Shown here piece by piece: positions 8,542 to 16,560 of a DNA stretch of 64,000 nt. The notes beneath the pieces were generated by a model, which saw nothing but the letters and a program-made list of their open reading frames with translations, made no database searches and was not told the origin of the DNA. Position 1 is the stretch's first letter. Each line of letters opens with the position of its first letter. Origin of the DNA: Fidelibacterota bacterium (GTDB lineage: Bacteria > Fidelibacterota > UBA8477 > JABMPR01). A program made the position numbers and the translations under genes. The stretch covers positions 19,446 to 83,445 of the forward strand of contig JABHBL010000039.1 in the NCBI GenBank assembly GCA_018673925.1. The letters are read 5' to 3'.

Positions 8542-10881
8542 GTGAAAATTGTTTCAAGAGGGATTATTGTTTTATTGCTAAGTATGCAGGTCTTTCTGGC
8601 CTGTTCAACCCCAAGAGCACCAAAAACTGAGGGTATGGATATGAATATTATACCGAAGCCACAAACCATGATGGTACAGGAAGGCGAGTATATTTTTTCT
8701 CAGAGCACTTCCGTTTGGATTTCTGAAGACATTGCCAGTAAAGAATTTTTCATGGATTATTTAAGCTCCTTGATTCCAAATATGATCACAGGCACTCAGG
8801 GAAAAGCAGATATTAGTTTTGATCTCATCCAGGATGCCAATTTACCTGACGAAGGCTATCATTTTCAAGTGGACAGTCAGGAAATCAGAATCTTTGCACT
8901 CAATGATCCTGGCATATTCTATGGTATACAAACATTGCGTCAGCTCTTACCCCCTGCAGTTGAACAGGGTGTCAACACACTGGTTGGTCACAAGATTCAA
9001 GCCGTGAACATTGAAGATTACCCACGATTTGAGTGGCGCGGTATGCATCTAGATGTCTCACGTCATTTTTTCTCTCTGGAATTTGTAAAAAAATACATCG
9101 ACATGATTGCCCTCCACAAAATGAATGTGTTTCACTGGCATCTCTCTGACGACAATGGATGGCGACTTGAAATTAAGCGTTATCCCAAATTAACAGAAAT
9201 ATGTGCCTGGCGAGTGGATCGAGAGCATGAGGACTGGCGCAAATGGTCTCCCATAGAAGCAAATGAAAAAAGCACATATGGCGGTTTCTACACTCAGGAT
9301 GAGATTAGGGAAGTTATAGACTATGCAGCCTCCAGACAGATAACCGTTATTCCAGAGATTGAGATGCCTGGACATTCCTCTGAGATATTTGCAGCTTATC
9401 CTGAACTGTCATGCAGGGCTGAAACACTTCCGGTTCGTCCAGGGAGTTATTGGCCCAATGAAGATATTTTCTGTGCAGGTAATGATTCTGTATTCGTTTT
9501 CCTGGAAAATATACTTGATGAGGTAGTTGAATTATTTCCGGCCAAATACATCCACATTGGGGGGGACGAAGCCCGTAAAACATATTGGAAAACCTGTGAG
9601 AAGTGCCAGAATCGGATCAAAACTGAAGGGCTGACCAATGAGCATGAATTGCAAAGTTGGTTTATCCAGAAAATGGAAAAGTATATCATCTCCAAAGGTA
9701 AAAAGCTTATTGGGTGGGATGAAATACTGGAAGGTGGTCTGGCCCAGGAGGCAACTGTTATGTCATGGAGAGGAGTTGCTGGTGGTGTAGCTGCAGCCAA
9801 GGCAGGTCATGATGTCATCATGACACCAACTTCACATGTTTACTTTGATTATTATCAAGGTGATCCCAAAACCGAGCCGCAGGCTATCGGCGGCTACACT
9901 CCCCTCAAAAAAGTATACAGCTACGAACCTATCCCAGAAGAACTAGACGCTAATGAGGAGAAATATGTCCTGGGTTCACAGGCTAATTTGTGGACAGAGT
10001 TCATTAAGACCACCTCCCATGCTGAATACATGGTTTTGCCCAGAATGACTGCTTTATCCGAGGTGTTGTGGTCTTCAAAAGATCAGCGGGATTGGCCAGA
10101 CTTCCAGAAACGTCTTCAGGCTTTATTGCCCAGATTTGAGTCCCTGGAATGGAACTACAGTCCAGGAACCTTTTTGGTAGACATTGTGCCCGCACGTCCA
10201 TTGAAAACGGATGAACTAGTAGTTGAATTGATCTCAGAACAAGCTGATTTCGATATTCGCTATACTCTTGATGGTACAGATCCGGATGTTAGTTCTGGTC
10301 TTTATCAAGAGAAGTTGCTTCTGAGACAAGATGCAAAAATTCGAGCAGGTATTTTTGATGGTCCTAAGAGTATAGGTCGTATTGCTGAAAGAGATTTCTC
10401 TTTTCACAAAGCTCTGGGAAGCACCATTGCTTATAAGTTGAAATATCATGTGCGTTATACCGGAGGTGGTGAACAGGGCTTGATAGACGGAATTCTGGGT
10501 TCTGATAACTCAAAAGACGGCACTTGGCAGGGTTTTGAGGGAAATGATTTAGAGCTAATACTTGACCTGGGTGAGAGCCAGGAGATATTTCGGACGGAAA
10601 TAAATTTTCTGCAATCAACCAAAGCGTGGATTTTTATGCCTGAGTATCTGGAGGTGAGTTTCTCATCTGATGGAGAAACGTGGAGAGTTATTCAGCGAGT
10701 GGATAATGAGGTTTCTGAGAAGATTGAGGATGTTACTATTAATCGCTTAACTGCTGATTTTCCAACAGAGGCGACCCGCTTTATCAAGATTGTGGCCAAA
10801 AATAGAGGTGTCTGTCCAGATTGGCATCCAGGAGCAGGTGAAAAATCCTGGATATTCTGTGATGAGGTTGTCGTTCGATAA
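8542..10881 (+). CDS. GH20 beta-N-acetylhexosaminidase lipoprotein
   Basis: 779 residues from a GTG; GAGGGGATTC lies just upstream, and an ATG three bases earlier is immediately followed by a stop. Lipobox FLACS places it in an outer or inner membrane leaflet. Domains in order: GH20b N-terminal domain (about 35-155); catalytic barrel starting at WRGMHLDVSRHFF with NVFHWHLSDDNGWR; catalytic pair Asp342-Glu343 in HIGGDEARKTYW; a chitobiase-type C-terminal domain (RYTLDGTDPD, about 575); and an F5/8-type C carbohydrate-binding domain (about 640-779). It removes terminal beta-linked GlcNAc or GalNAc from glycans or peptidoglycan fragments. Confidence 0.94.
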   Translation: MKIVSRGIIVLLLSMQVFLACSTPRAPKTEGMDMNIIPKPQTMMVQEGEYIFSQSTSVWISEDIASKEFFMDYLSSLIPNMITGTQGKADISFDLIQDANLPDEGYHFQVDSQEIRIFALNDPGIFYGIQTLRQLLPPAVEQGVNTLVGHKIQAVNIEDYPRFEWRGMHLDVSRHFFSLEFVKKYIDMIALHKMNVFHWHLSDDNGWRLEIKRYPKLTEICAWRVDREHEDWRKWSPIEANEKSTYGGFYTQDEIREVIDYAASRQITVIPEIEMPGHSSEIFAAYPELSCRAETLPVRPGSYWPNEDIFCAGNDSVFVFLENILDEVVELFPAKYIHIGGDEARKTYWKTCEKCQNRIKTEGLTNEHELQSWFIQKMEKYIISKGKKLIGWDEILEGGLAQEATVMSWRGVAGGVAAAKAGHDVIMTPTSHVYFDYYQGDPKTEPQAIGGYTPLKKVYSYEPIPEELDANEEKYVLGSQANLWTEFIKTTSHAEYMVLPRMTALSEVLWSSKDQRDWPDFQKRLQALLPRFESLEWNYSPGTFLVDIVPARPLKTDELVVELISEQADFDIRYTLDGTDPDVSSGLYQEKLLLRQDAKIRAGIFDGPKSIGRIAERDFSFHKALGSTIAYKLKYHVRYTGGGEQGLIDGILGSDNSKDGTWQGFEGNDLELILDLGESQEIFRTEINFLQSTKAWIFMPEYLEVSFSSDGETWRVIQRVDNEVSEKIEDVTINRLTADFPTEATRFIKIVAKNRGVCPDWHPGAGEKSWIFCDEVVVR

Positions 10882-10912
10882 TAGATATGAACGAACGAAT
10901 ATGTAAAGCTTA

Positions 10913-11131
10913 TTATTGCTTAGGCTTGTACTGAAAAATCTCTTCTAAGGGAACTTGAAACACATCGGCGATCTTAAAAGCAAGCTCAAGTGTGGGAGAA
11001 TATTTTCGGGATTCAATTGCTATAATTGTCTGTCTGGTTACCCCAATATTTTTGGCAAGCTCCTGCTGGGTCATTTCATCATGATTAAATCTTAGCTTCC
11101 TCATATTGTTCTGAATATTGCAGAGTTGCAT
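10913..11131 (-). CDS. XRE-family HTH regulator (module 2)
   Basis: 72 residues from the ATG at 11131, which overlaps the stop of the upstream gene by one base (TAATG); a GAGGTG ribosome site lies before it. A longer frame reading back into the upstream gene is not needed. The domain is NHDEMTQQELAKNIGVTRQTIIAIESRKYSPTLELAFKIADVF, a compact XRE fold, similar in layout to the regulator at 4323. It is probably an autorepressor acting at the 21-bp-spaced sites at 11560-11617. The signal is unknown. Confidence 0.87.
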   Translation of the reverse strand: MQLCNIQNNMRKLRFNHDEMTQQELAKNIGVTRQTIIAIESRKYSPTLELAFKIADVFQVPLEEIFQYKPKQ

Positions 11132-11559
11132 TACACACCTCGTTGGTAGTAGATAAGCTGAGTTACAAATCCTACAATTTCTGAAACGACAAAGAAGACA
11201 ATAAACACATTCATCAGCATAAGGGCAGATGGATTGAGATAGAAGCTCATACAAGCTATCCACACCCCTGAAATAAGAACGTAATGCGAAATGCTGGTCG
11301 CTTTTAACCTGATGAGCGTTTCCCGTTCATCTCCACCATCTTTTACTTCGTCACGATAAATGATAGCCATGATGCTCTGAATGACAATCTGAGCAAATAT
11401 GGTGACCGTTATTACCCCAATGAATACGATGATAAGACTTGTTTCAGGTATCTCTGGATTTTCGATAACTCCCAGGACTCTACTGAAATAGTAGATGAAC
11501 ATAATGGATGTTATGATTAGAGATGCCCAAATACTTTTTTCCTGATATGATAAATGCAT
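11131..11559 (-). CDS. Small 4-TM membrane protein, DUF2178-like (module 2)
   Basis: 142 residues with four predicted transmembrane segments and, between TM2 and TM3, GGDERETLIRLKATSISHYVL, the same charged-loop position as in the protein at 4504. It is the first gene of the second membrane-protein/XRE pair. Sequence identity with the first module is low, so this is an old duplication or independent acquisition. The ATG directly abuts an operator-like site and no ribosome site is visible. Either the message is leaderless or the true start is a little downstream. Confidence 0.72.
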   Translation of the reverse strand: MHLSYQEKSIWASLIITSIMFIYYFSRVLGVIENPEIPETSLIIVFIGVITVTIFAQIVIQSIMAIIYRDEVKDGGDERETLIRLKATSISHYVLISGVWIACMSFYLNPSALMLMNVFIVFFVVSEIVGFVTQLIYYQRGV

Positions 11560-11617
11560 GTTAATGAATCTTTACAAGATGTTAATAAAAACATACATAA
11601 GGTAAAAGATATATAAC
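11560..11617 (-). promoter_or_regulatory. Three 16-bp operator-like sites of XRE module 2, 21-bp period
   Basis: On the plus strand: GTTAATGAATCTTTAC at 11560-11575, GTTAATAAAAACATAC at 11581-11596, GTAAAAGATATATAAC at 11602-11617. All are 16 bases, begin GT and end AC with inverted A/T-rich flanks, and start exactly 21 bases apart (two helical turns). The length and architecture match the sites of module 1 at 4932-5000, although the sequences differ. Confidence 0.6.
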
Positions 11618-11730
11618 ATCATACAATAGCTAATTGCTGGATCACATTTTGAGGGATAGCAAGTAACTACAATATTTCCGATCGGAGATGCTTAAACTGA
11701 ATGAAGTTAAATGTCAGCGGTTCTGGAACT

Positions 11731-12810
11731 TCATTTTTGGGTGTATTGTTTTACTGGTTCTGCCCCTAATAGAATGCGGAGACCTGCCTGAGCTAACGCT
11801 TCCATCTCGTTTTCCCCTGCTTCGATGTAAATTTCTGCTATGGCCTGGACACGCTGGGAAATTGAGGTGCATAGCAATTGCGAATTCGCCATACCACCAG
11901 TGAGTAGAATACCATCCATCTCAAATTTGAGCACAGAAGCCATAGCGGCAATCTCTTTGCAAATCTGATATACCATAGCTTGAAAGATGAGATCAGCCTC
12001 AGAGTCACCACTCTTAATTTTTTCTTCAACCTGCTGGAGGTCAGCTGTACCTAGATATCCCTTCAAACCGCTTTCCTTCGAGAGTAAGCCCTCAATCGAA
12101 GCGCGGTCATGATTTTCCTCAAACACCAGGTCAAGAATACCAGATGTGGGAAGAGCGCCTGCTCGCTCGGGGCTAAATGGACCCATGCCCAATAGGGCAT
12201 CATTGACATCAATCATTTGTCCATTGTGTAGTGCAGCCACGGAGATCCCGCCACCCATGTGACAGACAACCCAGGAACTATCTACAAAATCCTTGCTCAG
12301 ACGTATGCAAAGTTTTCTCAGACTGGACTTGATGTTCAGAGCATGGCTACGAGATTTCCGCTCTATTCCAGGCACTCCGGATATCCTGGCGATTGGCTCA
12401 AATTCATCTGAAGTGATAGGATCTGATATATAGACCGGTATATCATACTTTTTACCTATCCTCTCGCCAATCAGGGCTGCCAGGTTGCTGGCATGTTGGG
12501 AATATTTCTGTGTTCTGAGATCATCGAGCATAAGATCATTGACCTGATAGCACCCACCACTTAAGGGACGTAAAGGGGCACCTCTGGCCATAATAATATG
12601 AGGGTCAATATCCGCTGAAGCCACAAAACGCTCGACATCATCAAAACGAGTGTCCATTTGCTCCAAAATGCTTGCATCCAAACCTGAATGAACCATGAGT
12701 GTTTCATCTACAACTGTTAATTGCTCAATTTCTATATCATAACTGTAGATGGCCAGTTTAGTGGATGTGGAGCCAGGATTGATGATCAATATGTGACCAT
12801 GGTTAATCAT
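11731..12810 (-). CDS. buk: Butyrate kinase
   Basis: 359 residues, the usual length. It has the acetokinase-family features: INPGSTSTKLAIY at the N terminus, the MGGGISVAA phosphate loop near residue 200, the NDALLGMGPFSPERAGALP segment characteristic of butyrate rather than acetate kinases, and LLTGGMANS near 310. It interconverts butyryl phosphate and butyrate with ATP; some members act on branched acyl groups. The usual partner, phosphate butyryltransferase, is not adjacent, so the metabolic direction cannot be read from context. Confidence 0.93.
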   Translation of the reverse strand: MINHGHILIINPGSTSTKLAIYSYDIEIEQLTVVDETLMVHSGLDASILEQMDTRFDDVERFVASADIDPHIIMARGAPLRPLSGGCYQVNDLMLDDLRTQKYSQHASNLAALIGERIGKKYDIPVYISDPITSDEFEPIARISGVPGIERKSRSHALNIKSSLRKLCIRLSKDFVDSSWVVCHMGGGISVAALHNGQMIDVNDALLGMGPFSPERAGALPTSGILDLVFEENHDRASIEGLLSKESGLKGYLGTADLQQVEEKIKSGDSEADLIFQAMVYQICKEIAAMASVLKFEMDGILLTGGMANSQLLCTSISQRVQAIAEIYIEAGENEMEALAQAGLRILLGAEPVKQYTQK

Positions 12811-12876
12811 ATGCGTACTTTCTTATCATTCGCACGAAATTAAGTATGTGAACTCACAATACACGGAATTCTTAAC

Positions 12877-12899
12877 CAGGAAATTAAGTTTTAATCCTG
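12877..12899. repeat. Intergenic hairpin, CAGGA/TCCTG type
   Basis: CAGGA at 12877-12881 and TCCTG at 12895-12899 around an A/T-rich 13-base interior. It resembles the hairpins at 5016, 14821 and 19411 in arms and total length. It lies between the divergent buk gene and the membrane protein at 12950. Confidence 0.25.
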
Positions 12900-12949
12900 T
12901 GAATTTTGATATGAGTATGACCTCCTATGGAAGCTCACTATATTGAGGA

Positions 12950-13333
12950 ATGGAAGCCTCACAAAAGACACCGATACGGTTGATGCCCCTAATGCATTTA
13001 TATGGGGCTTTGATATTGTCGATCATCACAGCAATCGTATCGTTTCGATCTACAGAACTTGATCAAAAATCATTGTTCACCTTCGTCGCCTATTATTTTA
13101 TCATGGGGTTGATGACCTTCATGTTCAGATTGAGAGTGAAACTCACCGATTCCAGAACGAAACAACTTCTTCAATTCAGTTTCTTTTTGTTGGGTTTTGT
13201 GCTGATGCTCACTGGTGTACTTGGTATGTTGTCAGCAAATTTTAATATGGCTATCGTCTTTCTATTAGTGCTATTTTCACCAGGCCTGGCAACTTTAAGA
13301 GCTGGTCTACATTTCAATAAACCTGGAGAATAA
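12950..13333 (+). CDS. Predicted 4-TM membrane protein
   Basis: 127 residues with hydrophobic segments at about 13-30, 40-58, 70-88 and 93-110 and a short charged tail. No family is recognised. A GAGGA element sits unusually close to the ATG, so the start could instead be an internal Met near residue 12. The gene directly precedes the lipoprotein at 13334 with no spacer and is likely cotranscribed with it. Confidence 0.6.
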   Translation: MEASQKTPIRLMPLMHLYGALILSIITAIVSFRSTELDQKSLFTFVAYYFIMGLMTFMFRLRVKLTDSRTKQLLQFSFFLLGFVLMLTGVLGMLSANFNMAIVFLLVLFSPGLATLRAGLHFNKPGE

Positions 13334-14161
13334 ATGTCCCTTCAAACAACGCTTTACCGAATTTCAATTACATTTTTTATCCTGCTTATACTCGTAGCCT
13401 GTGGCGGAAGTGTTCCCAGTGGTTCGGAGAGCCTCAAGGCTTCACAAAGTATTAATGGTGATTTTGTAAGCTTTGACATCCATGTTTTTGGTGAGGGGAC
13501 TGAAATTACGACAGCCGGGCAGCACCTCATGGAACAGCCATTGGGAGTCATCGAATTACGAGATGGTGAGCATGGTAACGATAGTGTATTGGTCATGGCA
13601 GTCCACGGGTATGACTCCAGGGGTTATGAGTGGATTACCGGTTTAAAAAATATGGCTACCCATTATGGTTCGGTTTTCTTCTTTAGATATGATTGGGAAC
13701 AATGTCCAGACCAGATAGCCGCCAATCTTGCCTCTGAAATAAAAAAGATAGAGAAGAGTGGCAAATACAAGAAACTCATCATTTTTGGTCACTCCTACGG
13801 AGGTATGGTTGTGACCTATGCGGCCTCGGGACTGGGGAAGCTAGATGCCGATATTCATGTAATTGCAGCGCCATTGAGTGGTTTCCCCAAGCTTCTAGAC
13901 GAGTGTGATAAATTGAGCTACGATAGTGGAGACAAGCTGAAATACCCCGAGTGGAGCAATTCGGTTCGTCTTATTCAGCATAAAACCGTCCATGCACAAG
14001 ACGGAGCATTCAGAGAATTGGCCAGTGATCCTCAAGAAGTGGATTTGCCCTTCTACCAATCCCATGAATTACCACCGACCATGGATGGACACCGACTCGG
14101 GCACAATTGGTCGGTCACCTGGGTCCTTGACCAGCATGTGGGGAAACCCCACCGTCTCTAA
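13334..14161 (+). CDS. Alpha/beta-hydrolase-fold lipoprotein
   Basis: 275 residues; the ATG follows immediately after the preceding stop, with GGAGA as ribosome site. Lipobox LVACG. The nucleophile elbow is GHSYGG with Ser154 after strand LIIFGHS, a Gly-rich oxyanion area precedes it (AVHGYDSRGYEW), and a candidate catalytic His lies in DGHRLGHNW near residue 260. This is the lipase/esterase-type fold (DUF676/PGAP1-like region). The substrate is unknown; location in the envelope is inferred from the lipobox. Confidence 0.8.
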   Translation: MSLQTTLYRISITFFILLILVACGGSVPSGSESLKASQSINGDFVSFDIHVFGEGTEITTAGQHLMEQPLGVIELRDGEHGNDSVLVMAVHGYDSRGYEWITGLKNMATHYGSVFFFRYDWEQCPDQIAANLASEIKKIEKSGKYKKLIIFGHSYGGMVVTYAASGLGKLDADIHVIAAPLSGFPKLLDECDKLSYDSGDKLKYPEWSNSVRLIQHKTVHAQDGAFRELASDPQEVDLPFYQSHELPPTMDGHRLGHNWSVTWVLDQHVGKPHRL

Positions 14162-14276
14162 TCCTTACCCGCTTGTAGTGCAATCAGTACTTGCGGAAAA
14201 TCCTACAGAGCATATTTTTAGCCCGACGTAATCAATCATTGAATGAGTTTGGCTTTAAGCTGGTAGGAGGCTCGCC

Positions 14277-14810
14277 GTGAATAAAAAAATCTTAATCTCT
14301 CTGCTCCTTGTTGTTGGATTCATAATGCCAGCTCTGTCGCAAACACCTGATGTATATTGGGGTTTGGACTGGTCCATGTCCGAGTCTCAAATAGATTCTG
14401 CTCTCCAGGATATATTCAAAGATAAAAAGTTAGCCACAAAAACGAACTATACTGACAATCGCCAACTGTCTGGCTATTCATATCGTATTGGAGAGAAGGG
14501 GATTGCAAAAATCTATGTCTGGTTCAACATCAAAGCCGATGTAAAAGTCTCTATCCACTCCATCGAAGTGCTTTATAATTTTGATTATCCATATGATGCC
14601 AAGCGTTTTAAGCAGGCCTACTTTGAAAAATATGGGCACGTTTTTGAAGAAAATGCAGTCCCATACCAAACGGCCGAGGGAACGTCTGTCGTGCTGAGGA
14701 GTGTGAAAGAACCTACCCCTGGAGTATTGGGTCAGACCGTATTTCAGGTCAGTATGTTAAGTCCCAACCCCTTTGAGATGACAGAAGAAAATATGGATTT
14801 TCTTTTCTGA
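14277..14810 (+). CDS. Secreted hypothetical protein
   Basis: 177 residues from a GTG preceded by GGAGGCTCGCC. A clean signal peptide (ILISLLLVVGFIMPALSQ) predicts export. The mature part starts with VYWGLDWSMSESQIDSALQ, a pattern seen in small periplasmic proteins in which WG-x-x-W-x-MS precedes a helix. There are no catalytic motifs, no Cys and no lipobox. It stands alone between the esterase lipoprotein and the methyltransferase. Function unknown. Confidence 0.7.
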   Translation: MNKKILISLLLVVGFIMPALSQTPDVYWGLDWSMSESQIDSALQDIFKDKKLATKTNYTDNRQLSGYSYRIGEKGIAKIYVWFNIKADVKVSIHSIEVLYNFDYPYDAKRFKQAYFEKYGHVFEENAVPYQTAEGTSVVLRSVKEPTPGVLGQTVFQVSMLSPNPFEMTEENMDFLF

Positions 14811-14820
14811 TACACTCTTC

Positions 14821-14840
14821 AGGATTCATGATTTAATCCT
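14821..14840. repeat. Intergenic hairpin, AGGATT/AATCCT type
   Basis: Perfect six-base arms AGGATT and AATCCT around an 8-base loop, ten bases after the stop of the preceding gene. No T-run follows. It belongs with similar hairpins at 5016, 12877 and 19411. Confidence 0.3.
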
Positions 14841-14876
14841 CAACAGTTTTACATTCACGACAGGGCAGAATTCCAC

Positions 14877-14900
14877 CCACCATAGTGGTGGTTCTTTATT
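14877..14900 (+). terminator. Probable intrinsic terminator
   Basis: CCACCA-TAG-TGGTGG (14877-14891) followed by TTCTTTATT. The stem is only six pairs and the T-tract is interrupted, so it is a moderate candidate terminator for the gene ending at 14810. Confidence 0.45.
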
Positions 14901-14985
14901 CCCTTAGCTAAAATTTAACATCGGCATATTTTTTGCCCCTCAGCCTTTTAGGAAAGACGTCAAAGTGAGGGAAGCGAAGTAGGCG

Positions 14986-15606
14986 ATGTTAGCACAATAC
15001 AGTCAATTTTTAGGATCAATCATTCTGGTTGTATCTGCTATCGTGGGAGGGATACTTATTCTTGCCCCCGGTTCTATACGTTTGCAACGCCCTGAGTGTG
15101 GTTGGGAGGGGTGGACCTTTAATATTTTAAATCTCTTATTTTTCCTGGTATTGATACCCCTGTGCGGAGCCACAATGCTCCTGGACATTCATGTCCCCAT
15201 ATTTATTTGCATCAAAATGCAATTTACACCACTAAACATTATTCTTGAATCACTGGGATTGATTCTTTTTCTGCTTGGAAGCATACTACTGCTTTGGAGT
15301 CGACTTTCCCTCCGCCGAAGTTTTCGTCTGGCAGGTGTGAAACCAAGTCAGACGGATTACCTCACCTTACATGGTCCCTACAAAATCATTAGACATCCTA
15401 TGTATTTATCAGCTCTCCTGGTTCTCCTTGGTCTGACTTTTATTCTATCATCCATCTTAATGGTGATCATGTTTATAATGATGCTCTGGCTAATCAAGAG
15501 ACTTATTCCCCGGGAAGAGATCCAACTGGATCAAGCCTATCCCATTGCCTATTCTGAATATTGTCGAAGAGTGCCAGGATCCATGTTTCCATCAAAGCAT
15601 GAATAG
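14986..15606 (+). CDS. Isoprenylcysteine carboxyl methyltransferase (ICMT/PEMT)-family membrane protein
   Basis: 206 residues with about five hydrophobic segments. The C-terminal half has the SAM-binding signature of the family: HGPYKIIRHPMYLSALL around residue 130, then PREEIQLDQAYPIAYSEYCRRVP near the end (the RHP...E..L....Y..Y pattern). Bacterial members methylate lipids or small molecules in the membrane; the substrate cannot be told. The N-terminal half is more divergent than typical single-domain members. Confidence 0.78.
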   Translation: MLAQYSQFLGSIILVVSAIVGGILILAPGSIRLQRPECGWEGWTFNILNLLFFLVLIPLCGATMLLDIHVPIFICIKMQFTPLNIILESLGLILFLLGSILLLWSRLSLRRSFRLAGVKPSQTDYLTLHGPYKIIRHPMYLSALLVLLGLTFILSSILMVIMFIMMLWLIKRLIPREEIQLDQAYPIAYSEYCRRVPGSMFPSKHE

Positions 15607-15734
15607 CTGATTCATTATCTCAGACTATTTGCTCATTTTCTGACAAATAACGATTTACTTCGTGCATTTATCGTGGATTCATGTTTATTTGAATTCAGTC
15701 CAAAAAATCACTCACCTGAATCATAGGAGTTGAA

Positions 15735-16538
15735 ATGAAGATTTTTATTTCTGCAGATATTGAAGGTATTACCGGCATTGGACATTGGAACGAAACGGAC
15801 AAAGCCTTCCCCAATGAATATTCCTGGTTTCAAAAACAAATGACCGCAGAAGTTGCGGCCGCTGCTGAAGCTGCCATTGAGGGTGGAGCCACTGAAATTC
15901 TAATTAAAGATGCCCACGATTCGGGAAGAAATCTGATTCTGGATGAATTGCCTGAACTGTGTAATGTTGTGCGAGGTTGGGCAGGACATCCCCTGTCTAT
16001 GGTTCAAGAAGTAGATGCAAGTTTTGATGCAATTATGTTTATTGGTTATCATTCCCGAGCCGGACAGAATACCAACACCCTGGCCCATACCATGTCCTCT
16101 GCTCGAATTGCAAGAATGACCTTGAATGGTCAGGACATGTCAGAATTCTATGTACACGGTCTGGCTGCCTCCTACTATGGTGTGCCCTCAATATTTGTCT
16201 CAGGTGATGAAGGACTTTGCCAGGAGGTTGCCGAGCATAACTCCACTATTGAGACAGTTGCAACCATCAAAGGTGAGGGTAGTTCAGTTATTTCACAACA
16301 TCCTGCACAATCTTTGAAAATGATCAGAGCAGGTGTTGCAAAGGCCATTGGAGGAGATTTCTCAAAGGGTTTGCTTTCCATCCCTGATAAACTTGAATTT
16401 TCAATAGAATTCAAAAAACATCAGGAAGCATATCGTGCATCATTTTACCCAGGGGCCAATCTCATTAATCCAGTAACAGTAGGTTTTAAAACTGAGGACT
16501 ATTTTGAACTGCTGAGATTTAATCTCTTTGCGTATTAA
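15735..16538 (+). CDS. D-aminopeptidase DppA-like, peptidase family M55
   Basis: 267 residues with AGGAGTTGAA before the ATG. The metal-ligand pattern of M55 is present: Asp8 and Glu10 in ISADIEGITGI, His61 in KDAHDSG, His106 in GYHSRAG and probably Glu137, with the family's reactive His at 118 (LAHTM). No signal peptide, so it is cytoplasmic. DppA-type enzymes cleave short D-amino-acid peptides, such as those released from peptidoglycan. A VanX-like D-Ala-D-Ala dipeptidase lies at 44075, which may belong to the same nutritional theme, though far apart. Confidence 0.9.
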   Translation: MKIFISADIEGITGIGHWNETDKAFPNEYSWFQKQMTAEVAAAAEAAIEGGATEILIKDAHDSGRNLILDELPELCNVVRGWAGHPLSMVQEVDASFDAIMFIGYHSRAGQNTNTLAHTMSSARIARMTLNGQDMSEFYVHGLAASYYGVPSIFVSGDEGLCQEVAEHNSTIETVATIKGEGSSVISQHPAQSLKMIRAGVAKAIGGDFSKGLLSIPDKLEFSIEFKKHQEAYRASFYPGANLINPVTVGFKTEDYFELLRFNLFAY

Positions 16539-16560
16539 GATAAAGTAGCCCATAAAACCA

